A stretch of DNA of 64,000 bases from Alphaproteobacteria bacterium GWF2_58_20 (GTDB taxonomy: Bacteria; Pseudomonadota; Alphaproteobacteria; UBA1247): assembly GCA_001768735.1 (NCBI GenBank), contig MEMB01000002.1:825031-889030 (forward strand), given 5' to 3'. Below the pieces are notes generated by a model, which saw only the letters and a list, made by a program, of their open reading frames with translations, made no database searches and was not told the origin of the DNA. Made by a program: the position numbers and the translations under genes. Of this stretch, positions 48,381 through 57,716 are shown piece after piece. The first letter of the stretch is position 1. Each line of letters starts with the position of its first letter.

Positions 48381-49937
48381 GTGATCCCCACCACACAAAA
48401 TCTCCTGTTTCCCTCAACCTCTCCACGAGCCGTGTTCCCTGATGGAATGGCTCCGGAAGGCGGGATTCTGGCGGAGTTCACAAACCTGCTCACGTCCTTG
48501 CTGGAAACAGCAGCGCCTCTTCTTTCCTCAAACTCCGGCACAGGATCCGCCCCTGCCTTGTCCCAACCGGAAACGGCCCTCCTGCCCCCAGCGGCCCGCA
48601 TGGCCCTGACATGCACGGCAGAAGCAGAAATGACCAGCACACGCCCGACAACGGCCAATGTTGCCCTTGCACTGCCTCCCCGCCTCCCCGAGGATATCCA
48701 TGAAAACCAGCCTGAGGCGGCATTTCCTCCTGAATCGGCATTTCCTGCCGAGCCGGAAATTCCTGCCGCCCCCATTTTTTCCACGCCCACGCCCACACCC
48801 ACACCAACATCTGAAAAAGCCGACCCAAAAAAAACTTCACCTGAAGAAACCGACTCCAAAGAAGCTGTGTCTGATGAGGTTCTCACCGAAGAAATCGCTT
48901 CCAGGCCTTCCTTGTTCTCTCCCCAAAACTTGTCCTCCTCTCCCCAAAAGACCCCCGGGAAAGCCAAGGAAGTTTCTTCCCCTGAAATGGTTGAGCGCGT
49001 AAAAACCCCTTCCCGACAGGGGGATGCCAGCTCTACCCTTCCCCTTGCGCCAGAAGCCCCCCCAAACATCGCGGCGGCCGAACCACCGATGGCAGCCTGC
49101 ATTGATGCTTCTGTCCCAGCCGCTCCTTGTCTTCCCCAAGAAGCGGAGAACACCTCCCCGGCAGACCCTGCCCCCCTTTCCATTTCCCCGCAGAAGGAAA
49201 CCGCCAAAATCCCGGCCTCCGGAATGGCACAGGAAACAACGACGGCGGAATCCAATCCCCTTGCAGAAAAACCGTCAGTTCCGGAAAAAAGGGAAACCGC
49301 TTCTTTTACAGAAGTCCTCTCCCCTTCAACAAAACACGCCCTGACCTCCAAAAACACCCCGGCGTTGAAGAGCGAAGATCCCGTTGGTGATTCCCTTGCC
49401 GCAAAACATCCCCTTGAACAGACACTCCCTGCCATGACTGCCAGACAGGCCGGGGAAACGGTTGCCAAAACCGCTCTCCCCCCTTCAGCCCATCGCACCA
49501 TGACAGCTAAAAATGCTCCGGCCCAGCAGGTTGCCATTCACATGGAAAAGGGATTTGCAAAAGGTCAAACGACCATCCACATGAAACTGGATCCGGAAGA
49601 ACTCGGCAGCATCGACATTTCCCTTTCCATTGATGAAAACCGCCACATCCGGGCCAACATCACGGCTGAACGCCCGCAAACACTCGATATTCTCCGAAAA
49701 GATGCCGACACACTTGAAAAAGCGCTTAGCACGACAGGCCTTAAAACCGAACAGGGCGGTCTGAGCTTCAATCTCAAGCAGGGCGGCGAACACTCCGCCC
49801 AGCAGGCCTTCACCCAGAATCAGAAATCTTTTCATTCCCCACATTCCCGCCAAGCCACAACATCTGTGCAAGCGCAGGCGGAACCCCCGGCACCACAGGC
49901 TTATGCCTACCGTGGCGCCCTGAACATCACGATATGA
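48381..49937 (+). CDS. fliK: Flagellar hook-length control protein FliK
   Basis: Pro/Glu/Ser-rich N-terminus and C-terminal QTTIHMKLDPEELGSIDISLSIDENRHIRANITAERPQTLDILRKDADTLEKAL; start assigned to GTG 48381 downstream of the sigma-54 site. Confidence 0.85.
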   Translation: MIPTTQNLLFPSTSPRAVFPDGMAPEGGILAEFTNLLTSLLETAAPLLSSNSGTGSAPALSQPETALLPPAARMALTCTAEAEMTSTRPTTANVALALPPRLPEDIHENQPEAAFPPESAFPAEPEIPAAPIFSTPTPTPTPTSEKADPKKTSPEETDSKEAVSDEVLTEEIASRPSLFSPQNLSSSPQKTPGKAKEVSSPEMVERVKTPSRQGDASSTLPLAPEAPPNIAAAEPPMAACIDASVPAAPCLPQEAENTSPADPAPLSISPQKETAKIPASGMAQETTTAESNPLAEKPSVPEKRETASFTEVLSPSTKHALTSKNTPALKSEDPVGDSLAAKHPLEQTLPAMTARQAGETVAKTALPPSAHRTMTAKNAPAQQVAIHMEKGFAKGQTTIHMKLDPEELGSIDISLSIDENRHIRANITAERPQTLDILRKDADTLEKALSTTGLKTEQGGLSFNLKQGGEHSAQQAFTQNQKSFHSPHSRQATTSVQAQAEPPAPQAYAYRGALNITI

Positions 49938-49944
49938 GGATCTC

Positions 49945-50628
49945 ATGACGACCGTTTCCTCGACAACACAGACGAACACCTCAACCACCACGTCCTCAGG
50001 GTCCCGCCTGAATCAAACCTTTGACAACTTCCTGCTGATGCTGACCACCCAGCTCCAGAACCAGGATCCGCTCAATCCCATGGATTCGGCTGATTTTACC
50101 AATCAGCTTGTCCTTTTCAGTGGCGTTGAACAGCAGATCAGCACCAACAGCAAACTCGACGATCTCATTACCTCCCAGCAGGGGTCCCAGGCACAAGCCG
50201 CACTCAACTATATCGGCCTGAGCGCCGAAGTTGCCGGTGACACAGCCCCCTTCTCCGGTTCCCCCATCGATTTCATCTACGAACTGCCCTCCGACGCCCA
50301 GAAAACCAGCATCTCCATTCTGGATGAAGCCGGAAATGTCATCTGGAGCGGAAATGGCAACACCAGCGCCGGAAAGCACGTCCTGAGCTGGGATGGAACC
50401 CGAAACGATGGCAGCACAGCCCCAACCGGAATCTACCAGGTTGCTGTCGGCGCCATTGATGCCCTTAACGAATCCCTTGAGACCTCAACCTATGTTTCCC
50501 GCCTGATCACCGGCATTGAAACATCAAACAATACGGTTTCCCTTCTTTCCGGCGGTGACGTCATCAGCCTTTCCGATGTCGGCGCCGTTACCTATCCCGC
50601 CTATTCAACCAACAGCACCGAGGAGTAA
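49945..50628 (+). CDS. flgD: Flagellar hook assembly protein FlgD
   Basis: FDNFLLMLTTQLQNQDPLNPMDSADFTNQLVLFSGVEQQI. Confidence 0.95.
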   Translation: MTTVSSTTQTNTSTTTSSGSRLNQTFDNFLLMLTTQLQNQDPLNPMDSADFTNQLVLFSGVEQQISTNSKLDDLITSQQGSQAQAALNYIGLSAEVAGDTAPFSGSPIDFIYELPSDAQKTSISILDEAGNVIWSGNGNTSAGKHVLSWDGTRNDGSTAPTGIYQVAVGAIDALNESLETSTYVSRLITGIETSNNTVSLLSGGDVISLSDVGAVTYPAYSTNSTEE

Positions 50629-50634
50629 AAAACC

Positions 50635-51879
50635 ATGAGCCTTTTCGGATCCCTCTTTACCGGCGTTTCGGCCCTGTCTGCACAGAGCCAGTCGCTGTCC
50701 ATGATCTCGAACAACATCGCCAACGTGAACACCACAGCCTACAAGCGCAACGAGGCCAGTTTTTCCTCGCTTGTCACCGACTCCGGCCGCACCTCAACCT
50801 TCTCCCCCGGCGGCGTCCTCACGGGCCTGCAGGGAACCGTCGGCCAGCAGGGACTTCTGCAGCAAACCAATTCCACAACCGACATTGGCATTTCCGGCAA
50901 CGGTTTCTTTTCGGTCAAGCGCGACATTGGTGCCACCGACGAGCCTCTTTGGACACGCGCCGGATCCTTTACGGAAGACTCCCGCGGTTACCTGAAGAAC
51001 AGCGCCGGATTCTACCTCATGGGCTGGACAGTGGATTCCAATGGCAACATCCCGTCTGCCAACGCCGACATCTCCAGTCTCGAACCGGTCAACGTCGCTT
51101 TCCTCGGTGGCCTGACCCGGCCAACCTCGACAATGGATATTTCCATCAACCTCGACAGCCGTCAGGTAGATACCGCCGCAGGTCCGCATTTCACCCGCGC
51201 CGTCCGCGTCTATGACAACATGGGCGAAGGCCATGACCTGACTTTTGAATTCACACGCTCCGCCCCCCTGCCGGCCACCGACTGGGACATGGTGATCCGC
51301 CATCCCGATGGCAGCGTCATCAGCACCACCGCCGTGACTTTCGACGGCAACGGCTCGGTTTCCGTTCCGGCCGCCGGCGCGGATGGCCGCGTGGTCGTTA
51401 CCCAAGCCGGTGTCGACTGGGGCAACGGTTCCGCCATTCAGAACATCGACATCGACATTACCGATTTCAGCCAGTACGCCGGTGAATACAACGTAGTGTA
51501 TGTCAACCAGAACGGTGCCGAACTGGGCTTGCGCACCGGCATCAACGTCAACAGCGACGGGCAGGTCATCGCCACTTTCAGCAACGGCATGACAACAACC
51601 CTTTACCAGCTCGCTGTCGGCACCTTCACCAACCCGAACGGACTTGAACAGCTTTCCGGAAACGCCTTCCGCCAGTCCATGGAAAGCGGCGACTACAACC
51701 TCCGCCTTCCGGGAGATGGTGGTGCAGGGCAGATCGCGGCGTCCTCGCTCGAAGCCTCCAACGTTGATCTTGCCGAGGAGTTTTCAAAGATGATCATCAC
51801 CCAGCGCGCCTATTCCGCCGGAACGAAGGTCATCACCACCTCGGACCAGATGCTCCAGGAACTCCTCAACATCCGGTAA
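50635..51879 (+). CDS. flgE: Flagellar hook protein FlgE
   Basis: MSLFGSLFTGVSALSAQSQSLSMISNNIANVNTTAYKRNEASFSSLV; C-terminal FSKMIITQRAYSAGTKVITTSDQMLQELLNIR. Confidence 0.96.
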   Translation: MSLFGSLFTGVSALSAQSQSLSMISNNIANVNTTAYKRNEASFSSLVTDSGRTSTFSPGGVLTGLQGTVGQQGLLQQTNSTTDIGISGNGFFSVKRDIGATDEPLWTRAGSFTEDSRGYLKNSAGFYLMGWTVDSNGNIPSANADISSLEPVNVAFLGGLTRPTSTMDISINLDSRQVDTAAGPHFTRAVRVYDNMGEGHDLTFEFTRSAPLPATDWDMVIRHPDGSVISTTAVTFDGNGSVSVPAAGADGRVVVTQAGVDWGNGSAIQNIDIDITDFSQYAGEYNVVYVNQNGAELGLRTGINVNSDGQVIATFSNGMTTTLYQLAVGTFTNPNGLEQLSGNAFRQSMESGDYNLRLPGDGGAGQIAASSLEASNVDLAEEFSKMIITQRAYSAGTKVITTSDQMLQELLNIR

Positions 51880-51932
51880 AACCAAAACTTAACTTTGCTA
51901 TGGCAGGGTGGATTGTGTAAGGAAAAGGCGTC

Positions 51933-52757
51933 ATGACAAATTACATGAACATCGGCAATTCACAATCCGCCCTGCTGTGGTACAACATCCTCCAGAAAAC
52001 CGGGGAAAAGCAGCAGGCCGACTTTGAAAAAACGCCTGCCGTTTCCCGCGCCCTCGACGCTTTCGAGGATCGCATCGATTCCATCGACAATGTGGACGAC
52101 CTTCTGGCTGATCGGCAGGTGCGCGAAGTCATCCTCTCCGCCTACCAGCTGGAGGAAAATATCGATGCCATCGGCCTCATCAAGAAGCTGCTGACCGAAG
52201 ACCCCACCGACAAAAAATCCGTTGCCTACCGACTCACCGATACGCGCTATCGCAAATTCGCCACCGCCATGCAGGGCCTTGCGGATGGGGAGGATCCCCT
52301 CTCCAGTGAAACCCTCCAGGCCGAACTTCTGGAGGCCTACAAGACCAACGAATTTGAAAAATCTCAGGAAGACGTCAATCCTGCCATCCGCCAGGCCATG
52401 TATTTCAAGCGCCTGATTGGCAGTGCCACATCCCTTTCCCAAGTCATGTCCGATGCCACCCTCAAGGAAGTGGTGCGCGTGAGTGGCGGACTTCCCGAAA
52501 GCGTGGATGAACTGGAATACGCCCAGCAGAAAACCCGCTACGCCAGCAAAATCGATGTGGAAAAGCTCCAGGACGAGGAATATGTGGACACGTTCATCAA
52601 GAACTTCCTCATCCGCACAGACATCGCCACCATGGAAGCCGAATACGCCAGCGGCACCCTTTCGCCCATCGCCAGCCTCATCGGCCCGCTCTCAACCGAA
52701 ACGGCCACCTTTACCCCCATCTACCTCGACCTCACCAACATCAATTTCTGGGCCTGA
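51933..52757 (+). CDS. DUF1217-like flagellar-cluster protein
   Basis: LWYNILQKTGEKQQADFEKTPAVSRALDAFEDRIDSIDNVDDLLADRQV...; downstream of flgE. Confidence 0.7.
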   Translation: MTNYMNIGNSQSALLWYNILQKTGEKQQADFEKTPAVSRALDAFEDRIDSIDNVDDLLADRQVREVILSAYQLEENIDAIGLIKKLLTEDPTDKKSVAYRLTDTRYRKFATAMQGLADGEDPLSSETLQAELLEAYKTNEFEKSQEDVNPAIRQAMYFKRLIGSATSLSQVMSDATLKEVVRVSGGLPESVDELEYAQQKTRYASKIDVEKLQDEEYVDTFIKNFLIRTDIATMEAEYASGTLSPIASLIGPLSTETATFTPIYLDLTNINFWA

Positions 52758-52793
52758 TGCGCCGCGGAAACGCCCCCAAAAACCCGCCAAAGG

Positions 52794-52821
52794 AAAACCC
52801 CGGAAAATCCGGGGTTTTTTA
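52794..52821 (+). terminator. Terminator between DUF1217-like gene and flaF
   Basis: aaccccgga-aaa-tccggggtttttt. Confidence 0.88.
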
Positions 52822-52841
52822 TTGAATTGGTTACAAGGGCT

Positions 52842-53249
52842 TCAGGCCATCATGTCCTGCGGCATTGAAGCCTGCCGTGCGCCCATATCCTCGTTGGCAG
52901 GGTTGATAGCCAGGCCATCCATGATATTGCGGTTGACCTGAATGAGGCTTTCCGGAGACGCCTTGCCCTGCATGACTTGGCTGGTGTGCTTGCGCACCCA
53001 CAAACCCAGCGAAATGAGGTTGGCCTTGAGGTCATCCGGCAATGCGTTTTGCGGATTTGCCAGATCGACAATAAAGATGTTCCAGAGCTTCTGGTTATCA
53101 AAACAGGCCGAGATCAATCCCTGCATGTCCTCGCTTTCATGGGCGGCATGCATACGGCCTGTCACCATGGCCATGGCATGGCACTCCACCTGGCGCGGGG
53201 TTTCGGAGGCAACCTGATTCTGGCGATAGGGACTGCTGCTGTTCATCAT
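52842..53249 (-). CDS. flaF: Flagellar biosynthesis regulator FlaF
   Basis: PYRQNQVASETPRQVECHAMAMVTGRM...ALPDDLKANLISLGLWVRKHTSQVMQGKASPESLIQVNRNIMDGL. Confidence 0.9.
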   Translation of the reverse strand: MMNSSSPYRQNQVASETPRQVECHAMAMVTGRMHAAHESEDMQGLISACFDNQKLWNIFIVDLANPQNALPDDLKANLISLGLWVRKHTSQVMQGKASPESLIQVNRNIMDGLAINPANEDMGARQASMPQDMMA

Positions 53250-53302
53250 GGCAAAAAACTCCCTTGGATATCCTGGATGAAACAAGGTTACCAGCCTCAT
53301 GA

Positions 53303-53317
53303 TTAATCAACCATTAA
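53303..53317. promoter_or_regulatory. CtrA-type box upstream of flaF
   Basis: TTAA TCAACCA TTAA. Confidence 0.75.
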
Positions 53318-53399
53318 TGGCAACCCTGGAAAACCTCCATTCAGGGGCATGCTCTATCCGCAAAATATTCCCCTCATGAATCCCACGGCTTTTGCGGCA

Positions 53400-53432
53400 C
53401 AAAAAAAGTGCCGCCGGTTTCCCGGCGACACC
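53400..53432 (-). terminator. Terminator downstream of flagellin gene
   Basis: Minus strand GTGTCGCCGG-GAAA-CCGGCGGCAC followed by TTTTTTT. Confidence 0.85.
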
Positions 53433-53455
53433 TTTTCTTTTCGCGTATCTTCCGA

Positions 53456-54616
53456 TTAGCGGAACAGCGACAGCACCGTGCTGGGCTGCTGGTTCGCAAT
53501 CGAAAGGGCCTGGATACCAAGCTGCTGCTTGGTCTGCAGTGCCTGCAACTGGGCGCTTTCCTCAGCAAGATCGGCGTCCACCAGGCTTCCCACGCCCGAA
53601 GTCAGGGCATCGGTCAGTTCCTGCACGAAGTCCTTCTGGCTACCGACCTGGTTGGCCGAAGAAGACAGACGGGCAAGAGCCGAGTTCACCGTGGTGATGG
53701 CATTCGCAACACTGGTCAGTGCCGCAGACGGATCACCCGCCGCAACCACGGAGGTGGTCACATCGCCATTGGAGGAAGCAACCGCCGTGATCGAACCGTT
53801 GCTGCTGTTGATCACAACTTCACCAAGGCTGTTGTAGCTGGCGGTGAAACCAACTTCTGCCATCTTGCTCATCAGGGCCTGGATGTTGGCGCCCGGAGAA
53901 GCCGCGGTGTCCATGTCCACAACAAAGTTGCTGCCAACCGTGGCCGCCGTGGTTGCCGGATCCTCAATGAATTCGAACACATAGTTCGAACCACCGGCAG
54001 TGATGGTGAAGGTGTCATTGTCAGCGAGAGTACCGGCCCATGCAGATTCAAATACGGCCTTACCCGAACCATCGGCAACATTGATGCCCGAAATACCGAG
54101 GGTCGCGGTGCGCAGATCTTCGCGGTTGACCGTGATGGTGGCCACCGAGAAGGTGGTCGGATCGGTACGGTTCAGGGATGAGGTGACCGACAGGTTGGCG
54201 TCGGTGTTGTTGATCAGGTTGTAACCGTTGAACTGTGCGGAACTCACGATGCCGTCGATGTCGGAAACGAGCTTGCTGATCGATTCCTGGATCTTGGCAC
54301 GGTCAACCGTGCTGCTCTGGGCGTTCACAACTTCCGTCTGCAAATCAATGAGCTTGTTCGAGATCTTCGTGGCGGCCTGCACGGCAACGTTCGCCGTAGC
54401 TTCACCCATGGACAGGGAATCATTGACAGCTTCAAACGCCGAAATGTCGGCGCGCATGCCCTGTGCAATGGTGAAGGTGGAAGCATTGTCACGAGCGCTA
54501 CCAACTTTATAACCACTGTTGATGCGCGCCTGAACCGTGCTCAGGCTCTTGTTGGTTTCAGTGAGGAGGCGAAGGGCCGACATCGCCTCATTATTGGTAT
54601 TGACGGAAAAACCCAT
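53456..54616 (-). CDS. Flagellin
   Basis: MGFSVNTNNEAMSALRLLTETNKSLSTVQARINSGYKVGSARDNASTFTIAQGMRADI; C-terminal LQALQTKQQLGIQALSIANQQPSTVLSLFR. Confidence 0.96.
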   Translation of the reverse strand: MGFSVNTNNEAMSALRLLTETNKSLSTVQARINSGYKVGSARDNASTFTIAQGMRADISAFEAVNDSLSMGEATANVAVQAATKISNKLIDLQTEVVNAQSSTVDRAKIQESISKLVSDIDGIVSSAQFNGYNLINNTDANLSVTSSLNRTDPTTFSVATITVNREDLRTATLGISGINVADGSGKAVFESAWAGTLADNDTFTITAGGSNYVFEFIEDPATTAATVGSNFVVDMDTAASPGANIQALMSKMAEVGFTASYNSLGEVVINSSNGSITAVASSNGDVTTSVVAAGDPSAALTSVANAITTVNSALARLSSSANQVGSQKDFVQELTDALTSGVGSLVDADLAEESAQLQALQTKQQLGIQALSIANQQPSTVLSLFR

Positions 54617-54704
54617 TTGAAATCTCCCACTTTGTGGAGGAACAGGCGCTTTGCACCCAGAAGAAGGACAACCCAACTTCAGGCACAAGTGTGTGGCAAG
54701 AGTT

Positions 54705-54719
54705 TTAATAACCCATTAA
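54705..54719. promoter_or_regulatory. CtrA-type box upstream of flagellin
   Basis: TTAA TAACCCA TTAA. Confidence 0.72.
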
Positions 54720-54742
54720 TGGCGGGATTTTTTGCGTGCAGG

Positions 54743-55150
54743 TCAATTTTCCGGTGGGCGGGAAAAGCCCGGACGCCCAATGACGGCCTGGATTTGCCGC
54801 AGGGCAGGAAAATAATCTTCCCGCCGCACAAGGTCCGCCACAGCCTCATAAAGGGCAAGGGACGGCCCATCGGATTTCATCTCCGCCTCATGGCGGGCCA
54901 AGGCGTGCATTTTTTCAAAGGCTTCCCCATGAGCCAGCCGATTTTCCGGCTCCAGGAGCATCAACTGCACATAAAGGTAAATGCGCCGCATGAAATTGTC
55001 TGCCTGTTCCGGTTGCATGACATCCTTTTCATGCAGGAGCGCCGCAGAATTCATGACCTCGATTTCCAGCACCCGGTCGGCAGGATTGCGGACAACCGCG
55101 CCATTGATGGCCAATCGTTCCCCCGGCTTGAGACGAAATTTGAGCCCCAT
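54743..55150 (-). CDS. flbT: Flagellin mRNA regulator FlbT
   Basis: MGLKFRLKPGERLAINGAVVRNPADRVLEIEVMNSAALLHEKDVMQPEQADNFMRRIYLYVQLMLL. Confidence 0.93.
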   Translation of the reverse strand: MGLKFRLKPGERLAINGAVVRNPADRVLEIEVMNSAALLHEKDVMQPEQADNFMRRIYLYVQLMLLEPENRLAHGEAFEKMHALARHEAEMKSDGPSLALYEAVADLVRREDYFPALRQIQAVIGRPGFSRPPEN

Positions 55151-55507
55151 TTAAATGGAATCCTTCTTTGTCTGGGCCGCAAGCAGGCCGGAAAACAAAG
55201 CGGGCGCTTCAGGATTTGCCAGTTTCTGGCTCTCTCCATATGCACGCAGCTGTTTTTCCGAAGGATATTGGGAAACAACATCCCCTGTTTCAGGATCACG
55301 ATAAAGGAGAACGACCTTCTGGGTTTCCGCATCAAGGCGAACAACCGGACTGAAGTACCTGACTCCAGATGATGCCTGAACCGTGGCTTGCAACACATCT
55401 GCCTGCGAATCAACCATCACGGCATCCGCAAGTGTCTTGCCCGCACTTTCATCTGTACGCACAAAACTTTCCAATCCCTGGATTCCGCTCAACCCGCTTG
55501 TAATCAC
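55151..55507 (-). CDS. FlaG-like flagellar-cluster protein
   Basis: VRYFSPVVRLDAETQKVVLLYRDPETGDVVSQYPSEKQLRAYGESQKL; immediately upstream of flbT. Confidence 0.65.
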   Translation of the reverse strand: MITSGLSGIQGLESFVRTDESAGKTLADAVMVDSQADVLQATVQASSGVRYFSPVVRLDAETQKVVLLYRDPETGDVVSQYPSEKQLRAYGESQKLANPEAPALFSGLLAAQTKKDSI

Positions 55508-55556
55508 AACACACCCCTAATAAGAATTTTCGAGCACTTGCCTATCATAGCACATT

Positions 55557-55571
55557 TTAATCTTTAGTTAA
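55557..55571. promoter_or_regulatory. CtrA-type box between sciP and flaG-like gene
   Basis: TTAA TCTTTAG TTAA. Confidence 0.78.
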
Positions 55572-55617
55572 ATCCAAATTCACCTTCTATTAAAAATATT
55601 TGTGTAAATATAGATGC

Positions 55618-55863
55618 ATGACAACCGAAAAATACATATCCCGCAACCTTCCGCCTCCAGGCACCAAACGTTGGGTCGCCGCACGCAAGGCACAAGTTGT
55701 ACGGGCTGTTCAGAATGGCTTTATCTCGATTGACGACGCCTGCCAGACCTACAACCTTTCCCTTGAGGAGTTCCTGTCCTGGGAACGCCTCTTCAGCAAC
55801 CACGGCTATCAGGGACTGCGTGCAACCCGCATTCGCGAATATCGCGACCACGAAATGGCCTGA
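55618..55863 (+). CDS. sciP: CtrA inhibitor SciP (DUF1153)
   Basis: RNLPPPGTKRWVAARKAQVVRAVQNGFISIDDACQTYNLSLEEFLSWERLFSNHGYQGLRATRIREYR. Confidence 0.93.
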   Translation: MTTEKYISRNLPPPGTKRWVAARKAQVVRAVQNGFISIDDACQTYNLSLEEFLSWERLFSNHGYQGLRATRIREYRDHEMA

Positions 55864-56040
55864 ACAAATCCTCCCCAAAATCCCCTTCGGAGGAAGGTCT
55901 GCATTTAAATGCACCTGAATGCAAAATAGGGCTTGCATAGATAGGCAATTTTTTCCTATTCATTAACCTGCCATTTACCCTTGCTGACGAAGATGCGGCA
56001 TTCCCAAGAAGGGAATGCCCTGCCCTCTGGAGGTTGATCC

Positions 56041-57705
56041 GTGGACGATTTCCTGCGCACGCTGCGCAATCTTGGCACACCGCGCCTTGCTCTCATGAGC
56101 GGCGTGAGCATTGCGCTCATTGCTTTTTTCATGTTCCTGTCCACACGCCTGTCCACAGGCTCCATGGGCATTCTCTACAGCGATCTTGCCACCAGCGACG
56201 CAGGCGCCATTTCCGCCGAACTCGACAAACTGCAGACACCTTACACCGTCAGTTCGGATGGGACCCAGATTTCCGTCCCCAGCGCAGACATTGGCCGCAT
56301 CCGCATGGCCCTGGCCCAGGAAGGGCTACCCAGCGGAGGTTCTGTCGGCTATGAAATCTTTGACCGCCAGCAGACTTTTGGCGCTTCAACCTTCCTGCAG
56401 AAAATCAATCAGGTTCGCGCCCTTGAAGGCGAACTGGCCCGAACCGTCTCCACCCTGTCCCCTGTCCGGCAGGCCCGCATCCATATTGTCCTGCCGGAAA
56501 AGGAAATGTGGAGCACACAAAAACAGCCGGCTACCGCTTCGGTTTTTGTCCAGATCCGGGGAGGAGGCCGTCTTGAAGGCGAGCATATCCGCTCCATTCA
56601 GCACCTCATTGCAGCGGCCGTTCCCGGCCTCAAACCCGGTTCTGTCTCTGTCATTGACAACCAGGGAACCCTGCTGGCGCGCGGCGACGCCGAAAGCACC
56701 GCTTCTTCCGACGCCGAAAACAGCGACGAACTCCGCCTGCGCCTTGAACGACGCATGACAACAACCCTTGAAGACCTTGTGGCCAAAACGGTTGGATATG
56801 GCAACGTGCGTGCCAATGTCTCGCTTGATATGGATTTTGACCGCATCAGCACCAATTCCGAAACCTATGATCCAGACACCCAAGTCGTCCGTTCCACCCA
56901 GTCCGTGACTGAAGACGCCTCAACCCTTGGCGATTCCGCCGGTGGCGCGGTTTCTGTCTCAAACAGCCTGCCTGACAACACGAAAACCGCCCCCGCCGGT
57001 GCAGAGGCTTCAGGCAGCCGGAATTCACGAACGGAAGAAACCATCAATTACGAAATCGCCAAAACCATCACAAACCATGTCCGGGAAAGCGGACAGGTCA
57101 AGCGCATGTCGGTGGCTGTCCTTGTGGATGGCATCTACAGCGAGGATGAAAAAGGCAACATGACTTATCAGCCCCGCAGCAAGGAAGATCTTGAGACCAT
57201 TACCGCATTGGTTCGCAGCGCAGCCGGATATGATGAAGCCCGCGGAGACCAGGTTGAAGTGGTTAACATGCAATTCACCAAGGAAGAGGAACGCTTCGAT
57301 GGGGGAAATGACGGCACCATCCTCGGCTTCCCCCGCAGCGACCTGCTGAATCTTGCTGAAACCATTGTGGTGGGAATTCTCGGCATCCTGATTGTCCTCC
57401 TGGTTGTCCGCCCCATTCTCGGCCAGCTCCTGCATGCTTCGGCGCAAGCGTCCCAGGATTCGTCCAACGCCCAGGGCATGCTCACCGACCAGTCGCGCCA
57501 GATGGCCGCACTTCCCTCCCCCGGAGGCGGATCCTCCATGCAGGTTGCCACGGAAGATTCGGAATTTGAAAACATGATTGACATCGACAAGGTTGAAGGG
57601 CGCGTCCGGGCCTCCTCCTTGCGAAAACTTGGTGAAATTGTGGAAAAACATCCGGTCGAGGCGGTTTCCATCCTCCGCTCCTGGGTTTCCCAGGAAAACT
57701 CGTGA
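56041..57705 (+). CDS. fliF: Flagellar M-ring protein FliF
   Basis: MGILYSDLATSDAGAISAELDKLQTPYTVSSDGTQISVPSADIGRIRMALAQEGLPSGGSVGYEIFD; GTG start. Confidence 0.96.
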   Translation: MDDFLRTLRNLGTPRLALMSGVSIALIAFFMFLSTRLSTGSMGILYSDLATSDAGAISAELDKLQTPYTVSSDGTQISVPSADIGRIRMALAQEGLPSGGSVGYEIFDRQQTFGASTFLQKINQVRALEGELARTVSTLSPVRQARIHIVLPEKEMWSTQKQPATASVFVQIRGGGRLEGEHIRSIQHLIAAAVPGLKPGSVSVIDNQGTLLARGDAESTASSDAENSDELRLRLERRMTTTLEDLVAKTVGYGNVRANVSLDMDFDRISTNSETYDPDTQVVRSTQSVTEDASTLGDSAGGAVSVSNSLPDNTKTAPAGAEASGSRNSRTEETINYEIAKTITNHVRESGQVKRMSVAVLVDGIYSEDEKGNMTYQPRSKEDLETITALVRSAAGYDEARGDQVEVVNMQFTKEEERFDGGNDGTILGFPRSDLLNLAETIVVGILGILIVLLVVRPILGQLLHASAQASQDSSNAQGMLTDQSRQMAALPSPGGGSSMQVATEDSEFENMIDIDKVEGRVRASSLRKLGEIVEKHPVEAVSILRSWVSQENS

Positions 57706-57716
57706 GGACCTGATCC

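Noticed and set aside
48783-48812. Short cccacgcccacacccacacc tandem repeat
   Set aside because: Coding low-complexity PTPTPTPT in the FliK linker; not a CRISPR or regulatory repeat
48302-49537. 411-aa minus-strand ORF opposite fliK
   Set aside because: Low-complexity shadow of the Pro/Ser/Glu-rich FliK sequence; no promoter or motifs
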